Source: Leptidea sinapis (Eukaryota; Arthropoda; Insecta; Lepidoptera; Pieridae). Taken from it: a DNA stretch of 64,000 nt. Position numbers and translations under genes: made by a program. The stretch spans positions 12,469,501-12,533,500 of the forward strand of contig NC_066286.1 in assembly GCF_905404315.1 (NCBI RefSeq), read 5' to 3'. Below, piece after piece: positions 37,680 to 49,600 of this stretch (position 1 is its first letter; every line of letters begins with the position of its first letter). The notes beneath the pieces were generated by a model. It was not told where the DNA came from, ran no database searches, and worked only from the letters and a program-made list of their open reading frames with translations.

Positions 37680-38860
37680 ATAAGCTTGCTGTTACCACTA
37701 CCAGGCCCCATAAAGCTGATAAATTATTTAAAGAGCAATGTATACGATTTTATAATTTTTTATAACGCCTTTGGCTCGGACAATATACAAGACCATTAAC
37801 CCGGCTCCAGGGGGAATAGAGGTAGCCTTCTCTATTTCACACTGGGGTAGCTCCTGTCTGGCGCGTCCACGTCGCGGGGGTGGTCGTCTCCCATTTCAGT
37901 AGGCCGAAATGGGATGGCGGCTAAGTTCAGATAGGAACCCAGTCCCGCGGGGTATAACGCGGAACCCTTGCCCAGGGATACGGGTGAAGTCCTCAACGGC
38001 TGCGAAGGCGGAACTGCAGTGCATTGGAACGGCGAAGCAGGTGGAAGAGGCATACCCAACAGTGAGCCAACTCCAAATATTGGGGTGATAAGGGTCATGT
38101 TGGAGTTACAGCACCAGGCACGGTGATGTAAAAGAGTCGGTGGCGGATGAGACCCTTGGGTCCAACGGCAGCGCTCACAGTCCTAAGCAGGATTAGTGTC
38201 TTGGCGTCAGGTGGCAACCGGCCGTAAAACTACATAGCCACTTCACTTTCCTTGTCCTTAAAATATGAAAGCACAAAATACTAATACTAGGGCGTCCCCC
38301 TTAAGCGATGGTCGAAGCTACATAAATGTTAGGGACAAGCACCACCTAAATAAACTGCACACGACAGAAATGCGCATGCTACGCTGGTCTGCGGGTGTCA
38401 CACTTCTAGACAAAATCCGAAATGAGTACATCAGAGGAAGTTTTAAAGTTGCCCCAATAGTCGAGAAGGTCAAAGAGAAACGCTTAAGGTGGTTCGGTCA
38501 CATTCAAAGGCGCCCAGACGATCATATGGTGAAGCTTGCCCTAGACATGCCAATAACGAAGCGTACGCGTGGAAGACCCCCTGCCACCTGGTTGACGACG
38601 GTCCAAAAAGACTTGAAAGAAGCTCATTTAATAGCTGACATGGCGCAAACCCGTGCCGTATGGAAAAAAAAGGACAAGGAAGGCCGACCAACAAGTAAAT
38701 GGGAAAAGGTCTAGGAGGAAGATGTATACGATTTTATAACAAACTCCCAAGTGATATCCTTAATCTGACAATAAACAAATTTAAAAATTGAATTATTCGA
38801 AAACTTTATAAAAAATTTATTTGCGTAATTAATCCCAGAAGTGGGGGTTATTACATTGAA
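37680..38860 (+). pseudogene. Older LINE C-terminal remnant, split by a retroposed LINE
   Basis: Left part: KLAVTTTRPHKADKLFKEQC IRFYN at 37680-37755. Right part: KLPSDILNLTINKFKN and IIRKLYKKFI from 38740, then a tail (TTAATCCCAGAAGTGGGGG). The frame reads through once the insert at 37756-38721 and one 18-bp duplication are removed. Confidence 0.7.
37756..38721 (+). mobile_element. Internally deleted LINE copy with 18-bp TSD
   Basis: ATGTATACGATTTTATAA flanks both sides (37738-37755, 38722-38739). The insert joins a GC-rich 5'-UTR-like leader (37790-38250) directly to a C-terminal coding piece (38310-38714: TEMRMLRWSAGVTLLDKIRN, RLRWFGHIQRRPDDHM, KRTRGRPPATW), without the RT and endonuclease. 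It ends at the stop codon plus a few bases, with no poly-A. Confidence 0.82.
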
Positions 38861-38939
38861 AAAAAAACAAATCGATGACGTGGTAATAAAATTCTTTTCA
38901 ACAGGTAATAAAAGCCTTCAAATAGTTTGTTGAGATCAG

Positions 38940-39400
38940 ACGGCCTACCATCAACTTTGAATTAGCGATGCGATTCCGATGCAGTTCAGTTTAGGTACCT
39001 AAACTGAATCGCTACAATTCGCACAATGAAGAAAGTGCCTTTAACTGAATGGCGTTTGGATCGCTTATGAAGAATGAAGGAAATTTGTAGTCTGCGGTGT
39101 GAGAAAGAGATGACGCTCCACAGTCGTTGCATAAGTTTGTCTCTCTTACTCGATCCATATGCGTTGCATTTCGAAACCTAAAATGATATGATTTTAGCGG
39201 TTTTTTTGCGTGGAAAACACTAAAAATACATTTTAAATATGTGCTTTATAGCGTCAAATTATAAACCATTAAGCCCTTTTTTGTACTTATTAAGTAATGG
39301 TCATATAAATATATATAGTTCTTTGAATTACAAATTAAATGCTTGCTTAGGTGTTTTCGTAAAAATAAACGAATCGCAATAAGAGTTCATGGCAGGCCCG
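38940..39400. mobile_element. TIR element with CAG target duplication, copy 1 (461 bp)
   Basis: Ends GGCCTACCATCAACT and (reverse) GGGCCTGCCATGAACTCTTA form TIRs. CAG flanks it (38937-38939, 39401-39403). A perfect 24-bp palindrome (arm TTCAGTTTAGGT) lies at 38985-39008. Non-coding. Same family as 48143-48975. Confidence 0.8.
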
Positions 39401-39547
39401 CAGGTCTCCAGAGTTTTATTTGTATATAACCTTCCCGTGAAATGGCTGAAATGTATAGTAACAAGAGTAGGGATAACTTAGAATAATTATTATAAAATCT
39501 GTTTTGATTTTTCAGTGCAAAAAAGTAATTTAAAACATACGACTAAC

Positions 39548-39628
39548 TGTGGATGAGGGCAGCGCAGGACCGATCGTCATGGCGATCTTAGGGGGAGGCC
39601 TTGTCCAGCAGCGGACGGCTGAAAACGG
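39548..39628 (+). repeat. RTE LINE 3' fragment
   Basis: GGATGAGGGCAGCGCAGGAC and the following bases match 27657-27735, the RTE 3' end. Confidence 0.7.
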
Positions 39629-39734
39629 TACTAAACTCCTAATTTTATGCTTATCTTGGTCCAACTTGTTTTCAAGATTTGATCTTGATCATAATATGGA
39701 GTCAGTATTTCTTGTGATTATGTTTTTTTATTAT

Positions 39735-40035
39735 TTTTTTTTCATGATAAGAGATGAGCAAAACGTTCACCTAATGATAAGTGATCGGTACCTACGCCCT
39801 GCCTATTACAATTTAGTGGTGCCGCCGAGGATTAGTGAACAATCCATAATTCTTGAGCACCTTGACTGCGCTCGTTACCTTGGGATATAAGATGTTAAGT
39901 CTCAAGTATCGCTCAGTAATTTACACAAGCTAGGACATCTTCAGACCGAACTACAGACAGTGCAGTGTTCTGCTACTGTAGACCAAATGTAGACATAAAT
40001 ATGCTCCGCTGTGGTATCCATCCATCTAGACGTCA
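39735..40035 (+). repeat. Arm of the foldback repeat family
   Basis: AAGTGATCGGTACC, ATTCTTGAGCACC, GATGTTAAGTCTCA, CTTCAGACCGAA and ATCCTGCC occur in the order seen in reverse at 45670-45990. Diverged. Confidence 0.55.
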
Positions 40036-40269
40036 TCCTGCCTTCACTGCCACAACAAGCCTTCCACCGTTCAATGAATATCTAATCATAATGAAGTTAC
40101 GAGCTCGCTCTCTTAATGGCGGTGTCCGTAGTTCTGCTAAGAGATTGTGCTATTAGTCAATGGTTGTGAAAAAATTCTTCTTTTATCAATTCTGACGTTT
40201 CAGAATGCACCTCTGTTTACTTTATTAATTTTAAAATAAAATTTACAAAAATTTTGCATTTACACTTAC

Positions 40270-40400
40270 AAAAATGGATACAATAATTCTTGTATACCTT
40301 GTTCAACTCTCATATTATGACTTCATCAACAGGATTTAATTTACAGTTGATAACCTGCTCAACCCCAACGACCTCTCGGATACTATGCGAGCGCTCGTCC
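40270..40400 (-). repeat. SINE-like repeat, second copy
   Basis: The reverse complement contains TTGGGGTTGAGCAGGTTATC and then GAGAGTTGAA, matching 14573-14640. Confidence 0.5.
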
Positions 40401-40544
40401 ACTGGATTATTCTTAGGCTTTGTCGCATCTTTCTTTACGACAACAACAAAGCGTGAACAGGACGAGAAGTTCACCAATGCGGCCTGAATACACGGTAGGC
40501 ATGCAGTCCCTCTCGGCTACACTCTTATCCTGAGAAATCACTGA

Positions 40545-41130
40545 CAAATTCAAATATTTTTATTCAAAATAGGATGCGACATCACTTATTGAAAGTCAAA
40601 AAACTACCACCCATTCCAAAATGAATGCCTCAGGCATGAGAAGAATGGGCGCAACAAACTTCGCGGGCTTTATTTTTTTTTTCATCGAATAAATATGTTT
40701 ACAAAGTTGTACGTTGTAAGTTGTATTGTACAATTAAACTTATTATTTAATAGCCTGAGGGCGGTCACATTAGGCGGTCCATTCCCAATTTGTGGTATCA
40801 TTAAGAAAGTCATTTATGTTATAGTAGCCACACAAACGTTTTTTAACAATTCTTTTGAATAACGTGATACTTTTGTTTTGAACATTTTCTAGGATCCTGT
40901 TGTAAAAGCATATACTTCGCCCCACAAAAGACATGCTAACTCGACTTAGCCGAGTAGTAGGCATTATAAGCTTATGTCTGTTCCTGGTGTTAACATTATG
41001 GTTATGACAGTTTCTCGCAAATTCACTTATGTGCTTATGAACATACATTATATTATCAAGAATATATTGAGAAGCAACAGTCAAGATTTTAATTTCTTTG
41101 AATTTTTCTCTCAATGATTCTTTAGAGCCT
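40545..41130 (-). pseudogene. Jockey-type LINE 3' end
   Basis: The frame 40770-41114 begins REKFKEIKILTVASQYIL and includes STRLSRVSM-like and FYNRILENVQNKS, ending DFLNDTTNWEWTA; it continues from the SLREKF seen at 35970. The 3' UTR runs to the CAAATTCAAATATTTTTATT tail. Confidence 0.78.
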
Positions 41131-41334
41131 AGGTTATAAATAGCGCGAATAGCCCGAATACTACGAACCGATAACTACGAACAACGATATATAATTATAA
41201 CAACAGGATTTAAGGGATTCAGGAAAATAATATTATCATCGAAACTATCATATTATTTAATAATATTGACGACCACAAGAGAGTCGTAAATTTTATCACG
41301 CGTTATTGTGTACTACAGTAAAATAAAGTTTTTT

Positions 41335-41865
41335 GTTTTTATGAAAGAGAAGGACAAATAGGTGTACGGAGCACCTGATGTTATGTAATCATCGCTATTC
41401 ACACTCTCATGCAACACCATAGGGACAACGGGACGTTCGCGAGCCTCTTAGAAAAACAAACGCTACGCAAGTAAGCTAATTCCAGTCTGGTTGCTTACAA
41501 CCAGACTGAATGAAGAAGAACGGAAGAATGAAGTTTTCATTGAAAACCGCATTGTAGACGTACGGCACACATCCACATGATGGAGATGATAAAAAAGTTT
41601 GTGGCATGTCATGTGCAATTGAAATTCGGCGGCAGGAATGAAGTCAAACAATTCTTTGAAACACTTCCCGTGATAAATACGAAATAATAAACACGCACAG
41701 AGAAGCGACATATCTACGCAACGCCAAGCAATCCACTGCACTAGATCAGAGATGAATGTGCACCTGCGCTTTGTAGAGCGCTAGAATGTGCTCCAGCTTG
41801 AATTTTGCCGTACTCTATGTTGACCAACAGTTTTTTCGCAGACAATTTGCTAGCTAGTTAATGCT
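41335..41865 (-). pseudogene. CR1-like LINE 3' fragment
   Basis: In reverse: a T-rich (A-tail) end near 41335, then GGACAAATAGGTGTACGGAG, TGCAACACC, AATTCGGCGGCAGGAAT and TACGCAACGCCAAGC align with 32040-32640. CLLFRIYHGKCFKELFDFIP is coded. Confidence 0.75.
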
Positions 41866-41869
41866 ACTT

Positions 41870-43080
41870 ACCACATTAATAGATTCTGCTGAAATAGCAA
41901 AATTGTTAAATCTGGACCCACTAATTTCGACGGTGCGCCCAAATGCGTGTGCTTCTGGGAGAAGGAATCTTAAGGCATTAAATTGGTATCAAAAAAAGTT
42001 TGTCCCTGCCCACGCATCCATTTCATTCATGTCAGAAAATTTTGTACTCAAAACACATAATTATGTCCACTCGCTGAGCTCTAGCGCAAGTTATGCTCGA
42101 CGTGACCGCTACCGAATTCGATTCGTTGAGTGCAGTTTCACAAGATTGACACGGACCCGTTGTAGCATCGTCGTGTCAAACTCAATGGTATCGAAAACTG
42201 TAACGATCCAGGCTCTCATTTCATTCTCAGTGTCGCAGTTTTTGTGAATCACCAAAGATAAAAATCGAGTGCTGTCAGGAGACAGGACTCAAGAGCTCAC
42301 CCGGTCCGACTATTGCCGTACTCTTTCTGTACATATTCTCGATAAGTGCGCTCAGCCATGTCATCTTGGACCCACATTCACCTAAAAAAGCTAGACTATG
42401 CTCGTACAACTGCTCGCTCAGTTTCTCACGCAGAAATCGTGGCTGGCCTGCATCAGCACCGAGCGGAAGGGCAAAATCACGCAATTAACGCGAGTTTTCT
42501 AATCTATCTAAGGGGTTTTTTATTTTTATATTATTATTAGTGGTGTCTCCCCATTTAACTGATTTATTCATTTTAAGTGTAGTACCGGGGTTTTCAGCAA
42601 AGTGTATCGTGTACCTGTCGCAAGTTTTCAATTGTAACGATATACGAGAGATATTTCAGTGATTTTAACCATCATTCTCAGTATTTACATGTCCATATTT
42701 AAGCTAACATTTTACCTCAAGTATCAGATTTTTGCCAGATTTCAAGTATGTACTAAAAAAATAAACGAAGCGAAGAAAAAAACACATATAAATACGTATT
42801 TTATTATAAATTGAAAACAAACTTTCTTACACTACCTAAATAAGGCACAACGTGTCGCATCAATCGCAACATAAAAATAAGTCAAGCGGAGCGACAGAGG
42901 ACATTCATTATATATCATTTATTTTATTATAATATTTAGACGCAATTATTACATATTGATTACCTTCACTGCGGCGATCACGAGTTCCGTATAGTGTACA
43001 ACAGAACACGTTACGTATTCGCTTGAAAAATTGCCGCTAGTGGCGCTTTAAGATATTCAAAAAGTTACTTTATGTACTTA
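41870..43080. other. Unassigned stretch
   Basis: A minus-strand frame (42275-42484) reads REKLSEQLYEHSLAFLGECG, then SKMTWLSALIENMYRKS and looks gene-like, but no splice context or family could be assigned. Otherwise AT-rich with no feature. Confidence 0.25.
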
Positions 43081-43209
43081 ACCGCTTGTTGCAGAAAGCA
43101 TCTTTAAAGTTAATGTTTCACTAAATATAATACCGTCACTATATTTTTCATTTTGACAGTCAAAGATAGCATGTGATATAATGAAACATTCACTCTAAAG
43201 ATGCTTTCT
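43081..43209. mobile_element. Hairpin MITE, about 129 bp
   Basis: ACCGCTTGTTGCAGAAAGCA TCTTTAAAG and, in reverse, ACCGCTGGTTGCAGAAAGCA TCTTTAGAG form about 40-bp TIRs around a 45-bp centre. Confidence 0.85.
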
Positions 43210-43544
43210 GCAACCAGCGGTAAGTGTCCTTAAATAATAAAAAAAAAATTAATGGTTTTAGTAATAATATATTTATGGTAATAAGTAAGTATAGCAAAAT
43301 ATATCCGAGATTTAGATGTGGAATTGCAGTCTTAATTTAACCGTTAAAATATAACTACCTAAGTTATATTTTAACGTCAATAGGCAGCTATATCATTATT
43401 ATATATTCAAATAAATTTTACCTAGATAATTATTAATAAAATTAAATCACATTCAAAGAAAAATTATATGTTACAAATACGAAAAAGAGTCGATTTATTG
43501 CATTTCTCTAAAAAAAATTTGTAAATTTGTGTTTAATATGCTTA

Positions 43545-43678
43545 CCCCCTTATCAATAGTCTGCTAACTTAAAGCATTGCTAATTATCACTCTGTCTTCT
43601 TCTATTGACCTAAGTCAGAATGAGAAAAACACTCCTTAGCGGCTGTTTTAAGTTAGCGGACCATTATGAATAAGGGGG
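43545..43678. mobile_element. Hairpin MITE with TTA duplication, 134 bp
   Basis: CCCCCTTATC and GATAAGGGGG-like ends extend to about 33-bp TIRs (CTGCTAACTTAAA inside). TTA flanks both sides (43542-43544, 43679-43681); a TWA duplication suggests PIF/Harbinger. Confidence 0.82.
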
Positions 43679-43689
43679 TTAGTTGCAAT

Positions 43690-45470
43690 GAGTATGCAAT
43701 ACTTTACATAAAGCGTGTTTGTATAATTATCTGTAAAAATAATAGTTTTTAATTTTTTTATACTATTCAAAACCGAAGTCTCTTGTCGACTTGAGTCAAA
43801 ACTTAGGTCTATTGCAATTTGAGACAGTAGTTGGGGTTCAGTCAAGAGATTAAGGTCAAAGGATTAATGTAATTGATTTTATTTAGAGTAATGATTATAT
43901 TTAATATAAATAATTACCTATTTAAGAGTAATATAGACACACAATAATTTTATGGTTTGAAGGTTTATTGCACTGCGAAACAAGTCTACAAAAAAACAAA
44001 ATAAAATTCATTCAATATTCAAACAAACTATATCAGCAAAAAATGTTTCAATTACGTTGAATTTTACTTTATATTTATTGTCCTTATTATCCTGGTCATA
44101 TCTGTTTGTTAATGTTGTATCTAGTTTTATCAAAGATCCGTGATATAATCAATGATCAAAGATAGTAACACGAAATATGAATCAATCTTAGAGAATAAAT
44201 CAATTTGTTTCTTTCAATAATTCTTATTATTAATTATTCAAATATCAATATGTAACAATAGCTTCGTATTAGACTGCAATTTATATCAAACGGAGGTAAT
44301 AAAAAGCTCAGGCTGAAAAAAAAACCCAGGGCGGTTAATAAAATGAATTTATTTAATATTGCGATATGATTATCTTAAAATTATGAGTGAGCTGTAGAAT
44401 CGTGTGGGATTTTTGATAAAATATATCATGCACTTCCACCCTGGGTTTCATCTTCACCTGGTTTAACAAGTAATTGAGTAGTAATAAATATATTGAATCT
44501 TTAAGATATGTTTGAAATAGAAATGTGAGTAGTTGATAGAAAGTTTCACAGAATATACAACAAATTTTACATATAAACATAGAAATTACTTAATTTGATT
44601 GCGATCAAAGAATTAAAGCCGGTTTGTTTGTTTCAGTAAAAAGATTATGGTGCTTCCGTTACGTTCAATTAATATTTGTAATTTTATTAAACTGTTTGTT
44701 CTTTAATTTACCTACACTTCAAATGCAACCAAATTAAATAATACAGAAACAGATTCCTGTACATCTTGAAGCATAACTTTGTGCGAATTATTTTCATGAT
44801 TTCTCTACAATTATAAAAGTAATAGTATTAACATCTAAATATTATTTTACAAAACTGTTGGCCATACAATAACAGGACTCAGCGCCGCATAATTTAGTTA
44901 TTAAAATGTTATCGCGCGATTTGTCAAACAAATAAGTTAGAACAGAAATAAATAACAATGTCAATTTAAGGTAATTAAAAACTAAATTTAGATTTAAATA
45001 TAATCTTAATTTGTATGTCTTTGTACCAAAATTCGGATGTTTGGGGATTTTGAGCGTCGTATACAAAGAGCCTAAAATACAAATATCCAGTTGCTATTAA
45101 GTAACATAATTCACTATAAAAATCCATTATACAATTTGCAACGTAATGTGTCAGAAGACAAACTGGTGCTCCCTTGATAGTAGATCATCACTTCCTGTCT
45201 GATGAAGGACCCGTTATGTGTAATTAAGTTATATAGTAAACAACAATCAATCATCATTTATTTATAAGTCTAACCGAGTCTCAGACACAATATGATTTTT
45301 AAGCATTAGGCATTATTTGCGAACTCCGCACTAGGTGGTTTTGTTGAGGATCATTTTTGATGAAATTTTATAATGGAGTAATATTTTTAAAATCAAAGAA
45401 AATATATGATTTAACTCAGGTACGAAATCACTACCCAGAATTATAAGATTATCTTTTGAATGAAACTATA
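43690..45470. other. AT-rich stretch, nothing recognised
   Basis: No coding frame with splice context, TIR or tail found on either strand. Confidence 0.4.
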
Positions 45471-45477
45471 TTTTGTT

Positions 45478-45990
45478 ATATAACACTGAAGAAGATAGGA
45501 AGATATCTTATTTTATGAGGAAAGTGACAAGTGGAACAAGACAATCACCTGATGGTGAGTGGTACGCCCCGCCCATCACAAGATAGTGCCGCTCTTCACT
45601 TTGAGAAAAAATGTTAAGTCTCTTTAGCCCGATAATTTTACTAGCTACGGGACCCTAAACACCTTTACTAGTGGGAGGCTCCTTTTCACAGGATGCCGGC
45701 TAGATTATGGGTAATAACGGCGTCTATTTCTGCCGAGAAGCAGTAATGTGTAAGCATTACTGTATTTCGGTCTGAAGGGCGCTGTAGCTAGTGAAATTAC
45801 TGGGCAAATGAGACTTAACATCTTATGTCTCAAGGTGACGAGCGCAATTGTAGTGCCATTCAGAATTTTTGGGTTTTTCAAGAATCCTGAGCGGCACTGC
45901 ATTGTAACGGGCAGGGCGTATCAATTACCGTCAGCTGTACGTCCTGCTCGCCTTGTGCCTTATTTTCATAAAAAAAAAAAAAATATAAGA
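45478..45990 (-). repeat. Foldback repeat with A-tail-like end
   Basis: The left arm (45510-45660: GGTACGCCCCGCCCATCACA, TAGTGCCGCTC, CTAGCTACGG) is the inverted, diverged equivalent of the right arm (45780-45960: CCGTAGCTAGTG-like, GAGCGGCACTGC, GGGCAGGGCGTATC). Between them lies a unique core. The right end has A13. Related single arms: 10440-10590 and 39735-40035. Confidence 0.6.
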
Positions 45991-46484
45991 ATGTTCGCAC
46001 ATTACTGCTTCATGGCATAGTAATAAAGAAGCTTCCCTCTGATATAAAAATTTACTTTAAAATAAATAGCAATTACCATCAATTGTTAGTTAGGTAAGGC
46101 AACAATCATATTGAGTTTCAATTAAAAATATTACTCCGAAATTAATGTTACTTGGTCCCTAACCAACAGAAAATAAAAGAAACTGGATATTTTGGGTACA
46201 AATAACACAGCCTTTCACACTATGAAAAGGGTACTTGCTACCTCAAAGGTTATAGTCATAACGGAACTTTTTCCCGAAAAGTTTCGAATGTGATCTTTGC
46301 ACGCAAATGTCTAAGTGACATTTGAGAAGTTGGCGCAAATATCGACAAAGTGACCGCCAATTAAAATTGCAACACTTTAACAATGTACACAATAAAAATA
46401 CTATATAAAAAACTTACAAAATAAAGGCGTTATTTTACAAAATGTGCTACGTTGAAAACATCGTCTCGAACGACGCAACAACGA

Positions 46485-46525
46485 TATATAAAAGCTGTAC
46501 AAAAGTTGGTTCTCATAATCAGTCG
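46485..46525 (+). promoter_or_regulatory. TATA + initiator core promoter-like pair
   Basis: TATATAAAAG (46485-46494) and TCAGTCG (46519-46525, matching the arthropod TCAGT initiator) are about 34 bp apart on the plus strand, antisense to the 3' UTR of the 13-exon gene. Possibly a decayed LTR. Confidence 0.35.
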
Positions 46526-46607
46526 TGTTATTGAGTAATAATTCACTATATTAGTACTAAAATTTGTAATTAAATTAATACGTGTGTGTTTTAGATTGGC
46601 ACATTAT

Positions 46608-46656
46608 TTAATAATGATCGGCGTCCGCCCCGGGGGCTACGGAATACATTGACTGC
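46608..46656 (-). CDS. Exon 13: terminal coding exon
   Basis: The acceptor ATTTCTGTTTCAG is strong. With the two bases carried over from exon 12 it reads RQSMYSVAPGADADHY and then TAA. The intron before it is 3.1 kb and contains an antisense RTE LINE with a nested TIR element. No AATAAA was found on the minus strand within about 600 bp downstream, so the 3' end is not placed. Confidence 0.72.
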
Positions 46657-49600
46657 CTGAAACAGAAATATATAATATAAATAAAAGTATAGAAATAAAT
46701 CTCCACCCACACTAGCTGTGGTGTTAAAGCTTACCAATGTATATCCCTACCCATTAAGTTAAAACGTTCATCAATTTTTTTTTATACTCTTTAAACAAAG
46801 CAATATATTTTAAATTTACACAGAAACTTCAATAATCTAATGCTAGGGCCACATGGGGGTGTGATCGCCGATGTTGCTAACGCGTTTTGGGAGCATTCGT
46901 TTGGTTCACATGTTTCTATTTTAGTTAAAGCCTTAAAGTACATTCACAAATTCAATTTTTAATGATTCTATTAAAAAAAACATAAGATGTTAAGCTTTAC
47001 ATGACCCCAACTTAACATTATATGACTGGCATCGAAACTCAAGTCAGATAGCCCAACGTTGGCCATTTTTTTTCGTACATCATCTTTATCGAACAGATAA
47101 TGAGTGATTGTAGCACTGATATGCGATTATGAATATCATTTTTTAACAAGCATATATTAACGAGTTTTATACCTCGCAACAAGTCATAATGAAAAATACC
47201 AAAAGTGTTATTTATGCAACTCTTGTATGATTAGAGGTCAAAAATAGATGTCAGGAAACTTACAGACCTTAAAACCAAAACGAATGTGTCGAATGAAATA
47301 AATGGGTGGGCAGTGGATACGAAATCTGGGACACACACAATAGAAGAGACATGGAGCTCACTAAAATAATATAAATAAATTATAAGACATAAACAAATTC
47401 ATATTAAAAAGAGACTGGGCTCCTAAGCAGAGTTGGATGACCGAGAAAATAAATAACCTTATGGAGGAAACGAGACTCTATAAAAACTTAGATGAAACCA
47501 AGTACATGGAGATCGATAAGAGAATTCGGCGCGAAGTCCGATATGCGCGCGATGCTTGGAATCGAGGGAAGTGCGAGATTGTGGAGGATCTTTATGGGAC
47601 AACATAGGGAAATAAAATATTTTATTGGCTATAAAAAGACTACACACTAACTCATAGATGAGAGGATATAACAAAGAAGAAATCCCTATGGGAACAATAC
47701 ATCTCGTCAATGTTCGCTGATGATTCACGAAGTTTAGCTGTAACCTGTGATTTGAGTGATGGGTATTCTATCCTAAAAGACGAAATAAGAAAAGCTTTAA
47801 AAAAGCTAAAACTGGAAAATCAGCGGGTCCAGATGATGTATGTTCACATAGAGGTACTTAAACTTATTAAGGACGAAAATATTTATGTCCTCGTAAATTT
47901 TTTGAACGCCATTTTTGACTCTGGCCACTTACCCAAAGACTGGTTAACGCCATCTTTCATTAAGCTCCCTAAGAAAGCCAATGCGAAAAAGTGCGAACAA
48001 TTTCGAACAAATAGCCTAATGTGTCTTGACACTTGTAATGTTTTAATACTTGTATTAAAACTATTTCTAAATATCATTCATGAACACATTAGAATTAAAT
48101 GTGACGAACAACTCGCAGATAACCAGTTCGGCGTTAGATCAGAGGGCCTACCATAAACTTTTAATAAGCGATGCGAATCCGATGCAGTTCAGTTTAGGTA
48201 CCTAAACTGAATCACTAAAATTCGTACGATGAAGTGCCTTTTACTGAATGGCGTGTGGATCGCTTATGAAGAATGAACGAAATAAAATTGCGACTCGAAA
48301 CCTAAAATGATATTAAAATTGCGCAATTGCCTCAAATTATAAACCATTAAGCCCTTTTTTGTACTTATTAAATAGTAGTAATATCAATAAATATAGTTCT
48401 TTGAATTACAAATTAAATGTTTGCTTATGTGTTTTCGTAAAAATAACGAGTTATGAACGCACCTCCACTGATGTTTGATTTGACAGGACCACAGAGCATA
48501 TTTTTTTTAATTCTTTCTTGCGAACAGGCTATAGCCCGGGCCCTTACTGCCTCGTCTTTAGTATTTTCATTTTTGGTATTTATTTTCAGTATTTTGTTTT
48601 ACAAAAAAGTCCAATAAAGTATTCTCATCTCATCTGTAAAATCATCAATAAAATCTTTTCTATGTTTTCACTATTTTTTAAAAGTTATTTACAGCACGAT
48701 TTACTTTTCTCTAAGGAATTAGCAACTTTTTTCGAATCGATCACTTTGACAAATAAGCTATCCAGTTTAGGTTGAAATAACAGTACAAGTAACAATAACA
48801 GTTTGCGATTCAGTTGATATCATTTTCGACATTCAATTGACATCATTGCGATTTTAATCAGTTGATTTGACGTCAACCTAAATTAGATAGCTCTAATCAC
48901 GTCGTGGTACGAAATAGCAAAGCAGTTCATTTTAGGTTGTCAATTGAAACGCAATAAGAGTTCATGGTAGGCCCGCAGGAGTCGGCACAAGAGAGGCTCT
49001 ATTTGCAGTACAGGTTTTTTCGTGCAAAAATGCTTAGATATGCAGCAGGATGTTTTTCTTTGCTTCATCGATTACGAAAAAGCTTTCGATAGAGTTTTGC
49101 ATGACCGCCTAATTGCAATATTACAAAATATCGGGTTGGATGGAAAAGATACACGAATCATCCAGAATCTGTACTGGAATGAACGAGCTACTGTTCGGGT
49201 TGATAACGAGGAGACCGCAGAAGTTGATATTAAAGGGGTGTCAGACAGGGCTGTATCTTATCACCTACTCTATTTAATTTGTACTCAGAAATCGTAATAG
49301 AAGAAGCAGTCGAGGACTTAGACTGTGGAGCCAAAATAAAATGGCCAGAACATAAATAATATTAGATATGCCGATGATACAGTCCTCATAGCATTATCTG
49401 CTAATGATCTTCAGAGACTTGTCACTCGAGTAAATGAGTGCAGCGAAAGAGCTGGTCTTAGAATGAACACCTCAAAGACGAAATTCATGGTCATATCTAA
49501 GAAAGAAATTGACGACTTTGACATGACAGAAGCAGGCCAAAAACTAGAAAGAGTGCGCAGATACAAATATCTAGGTACGTGGTTAAATGACAACTGCGCG

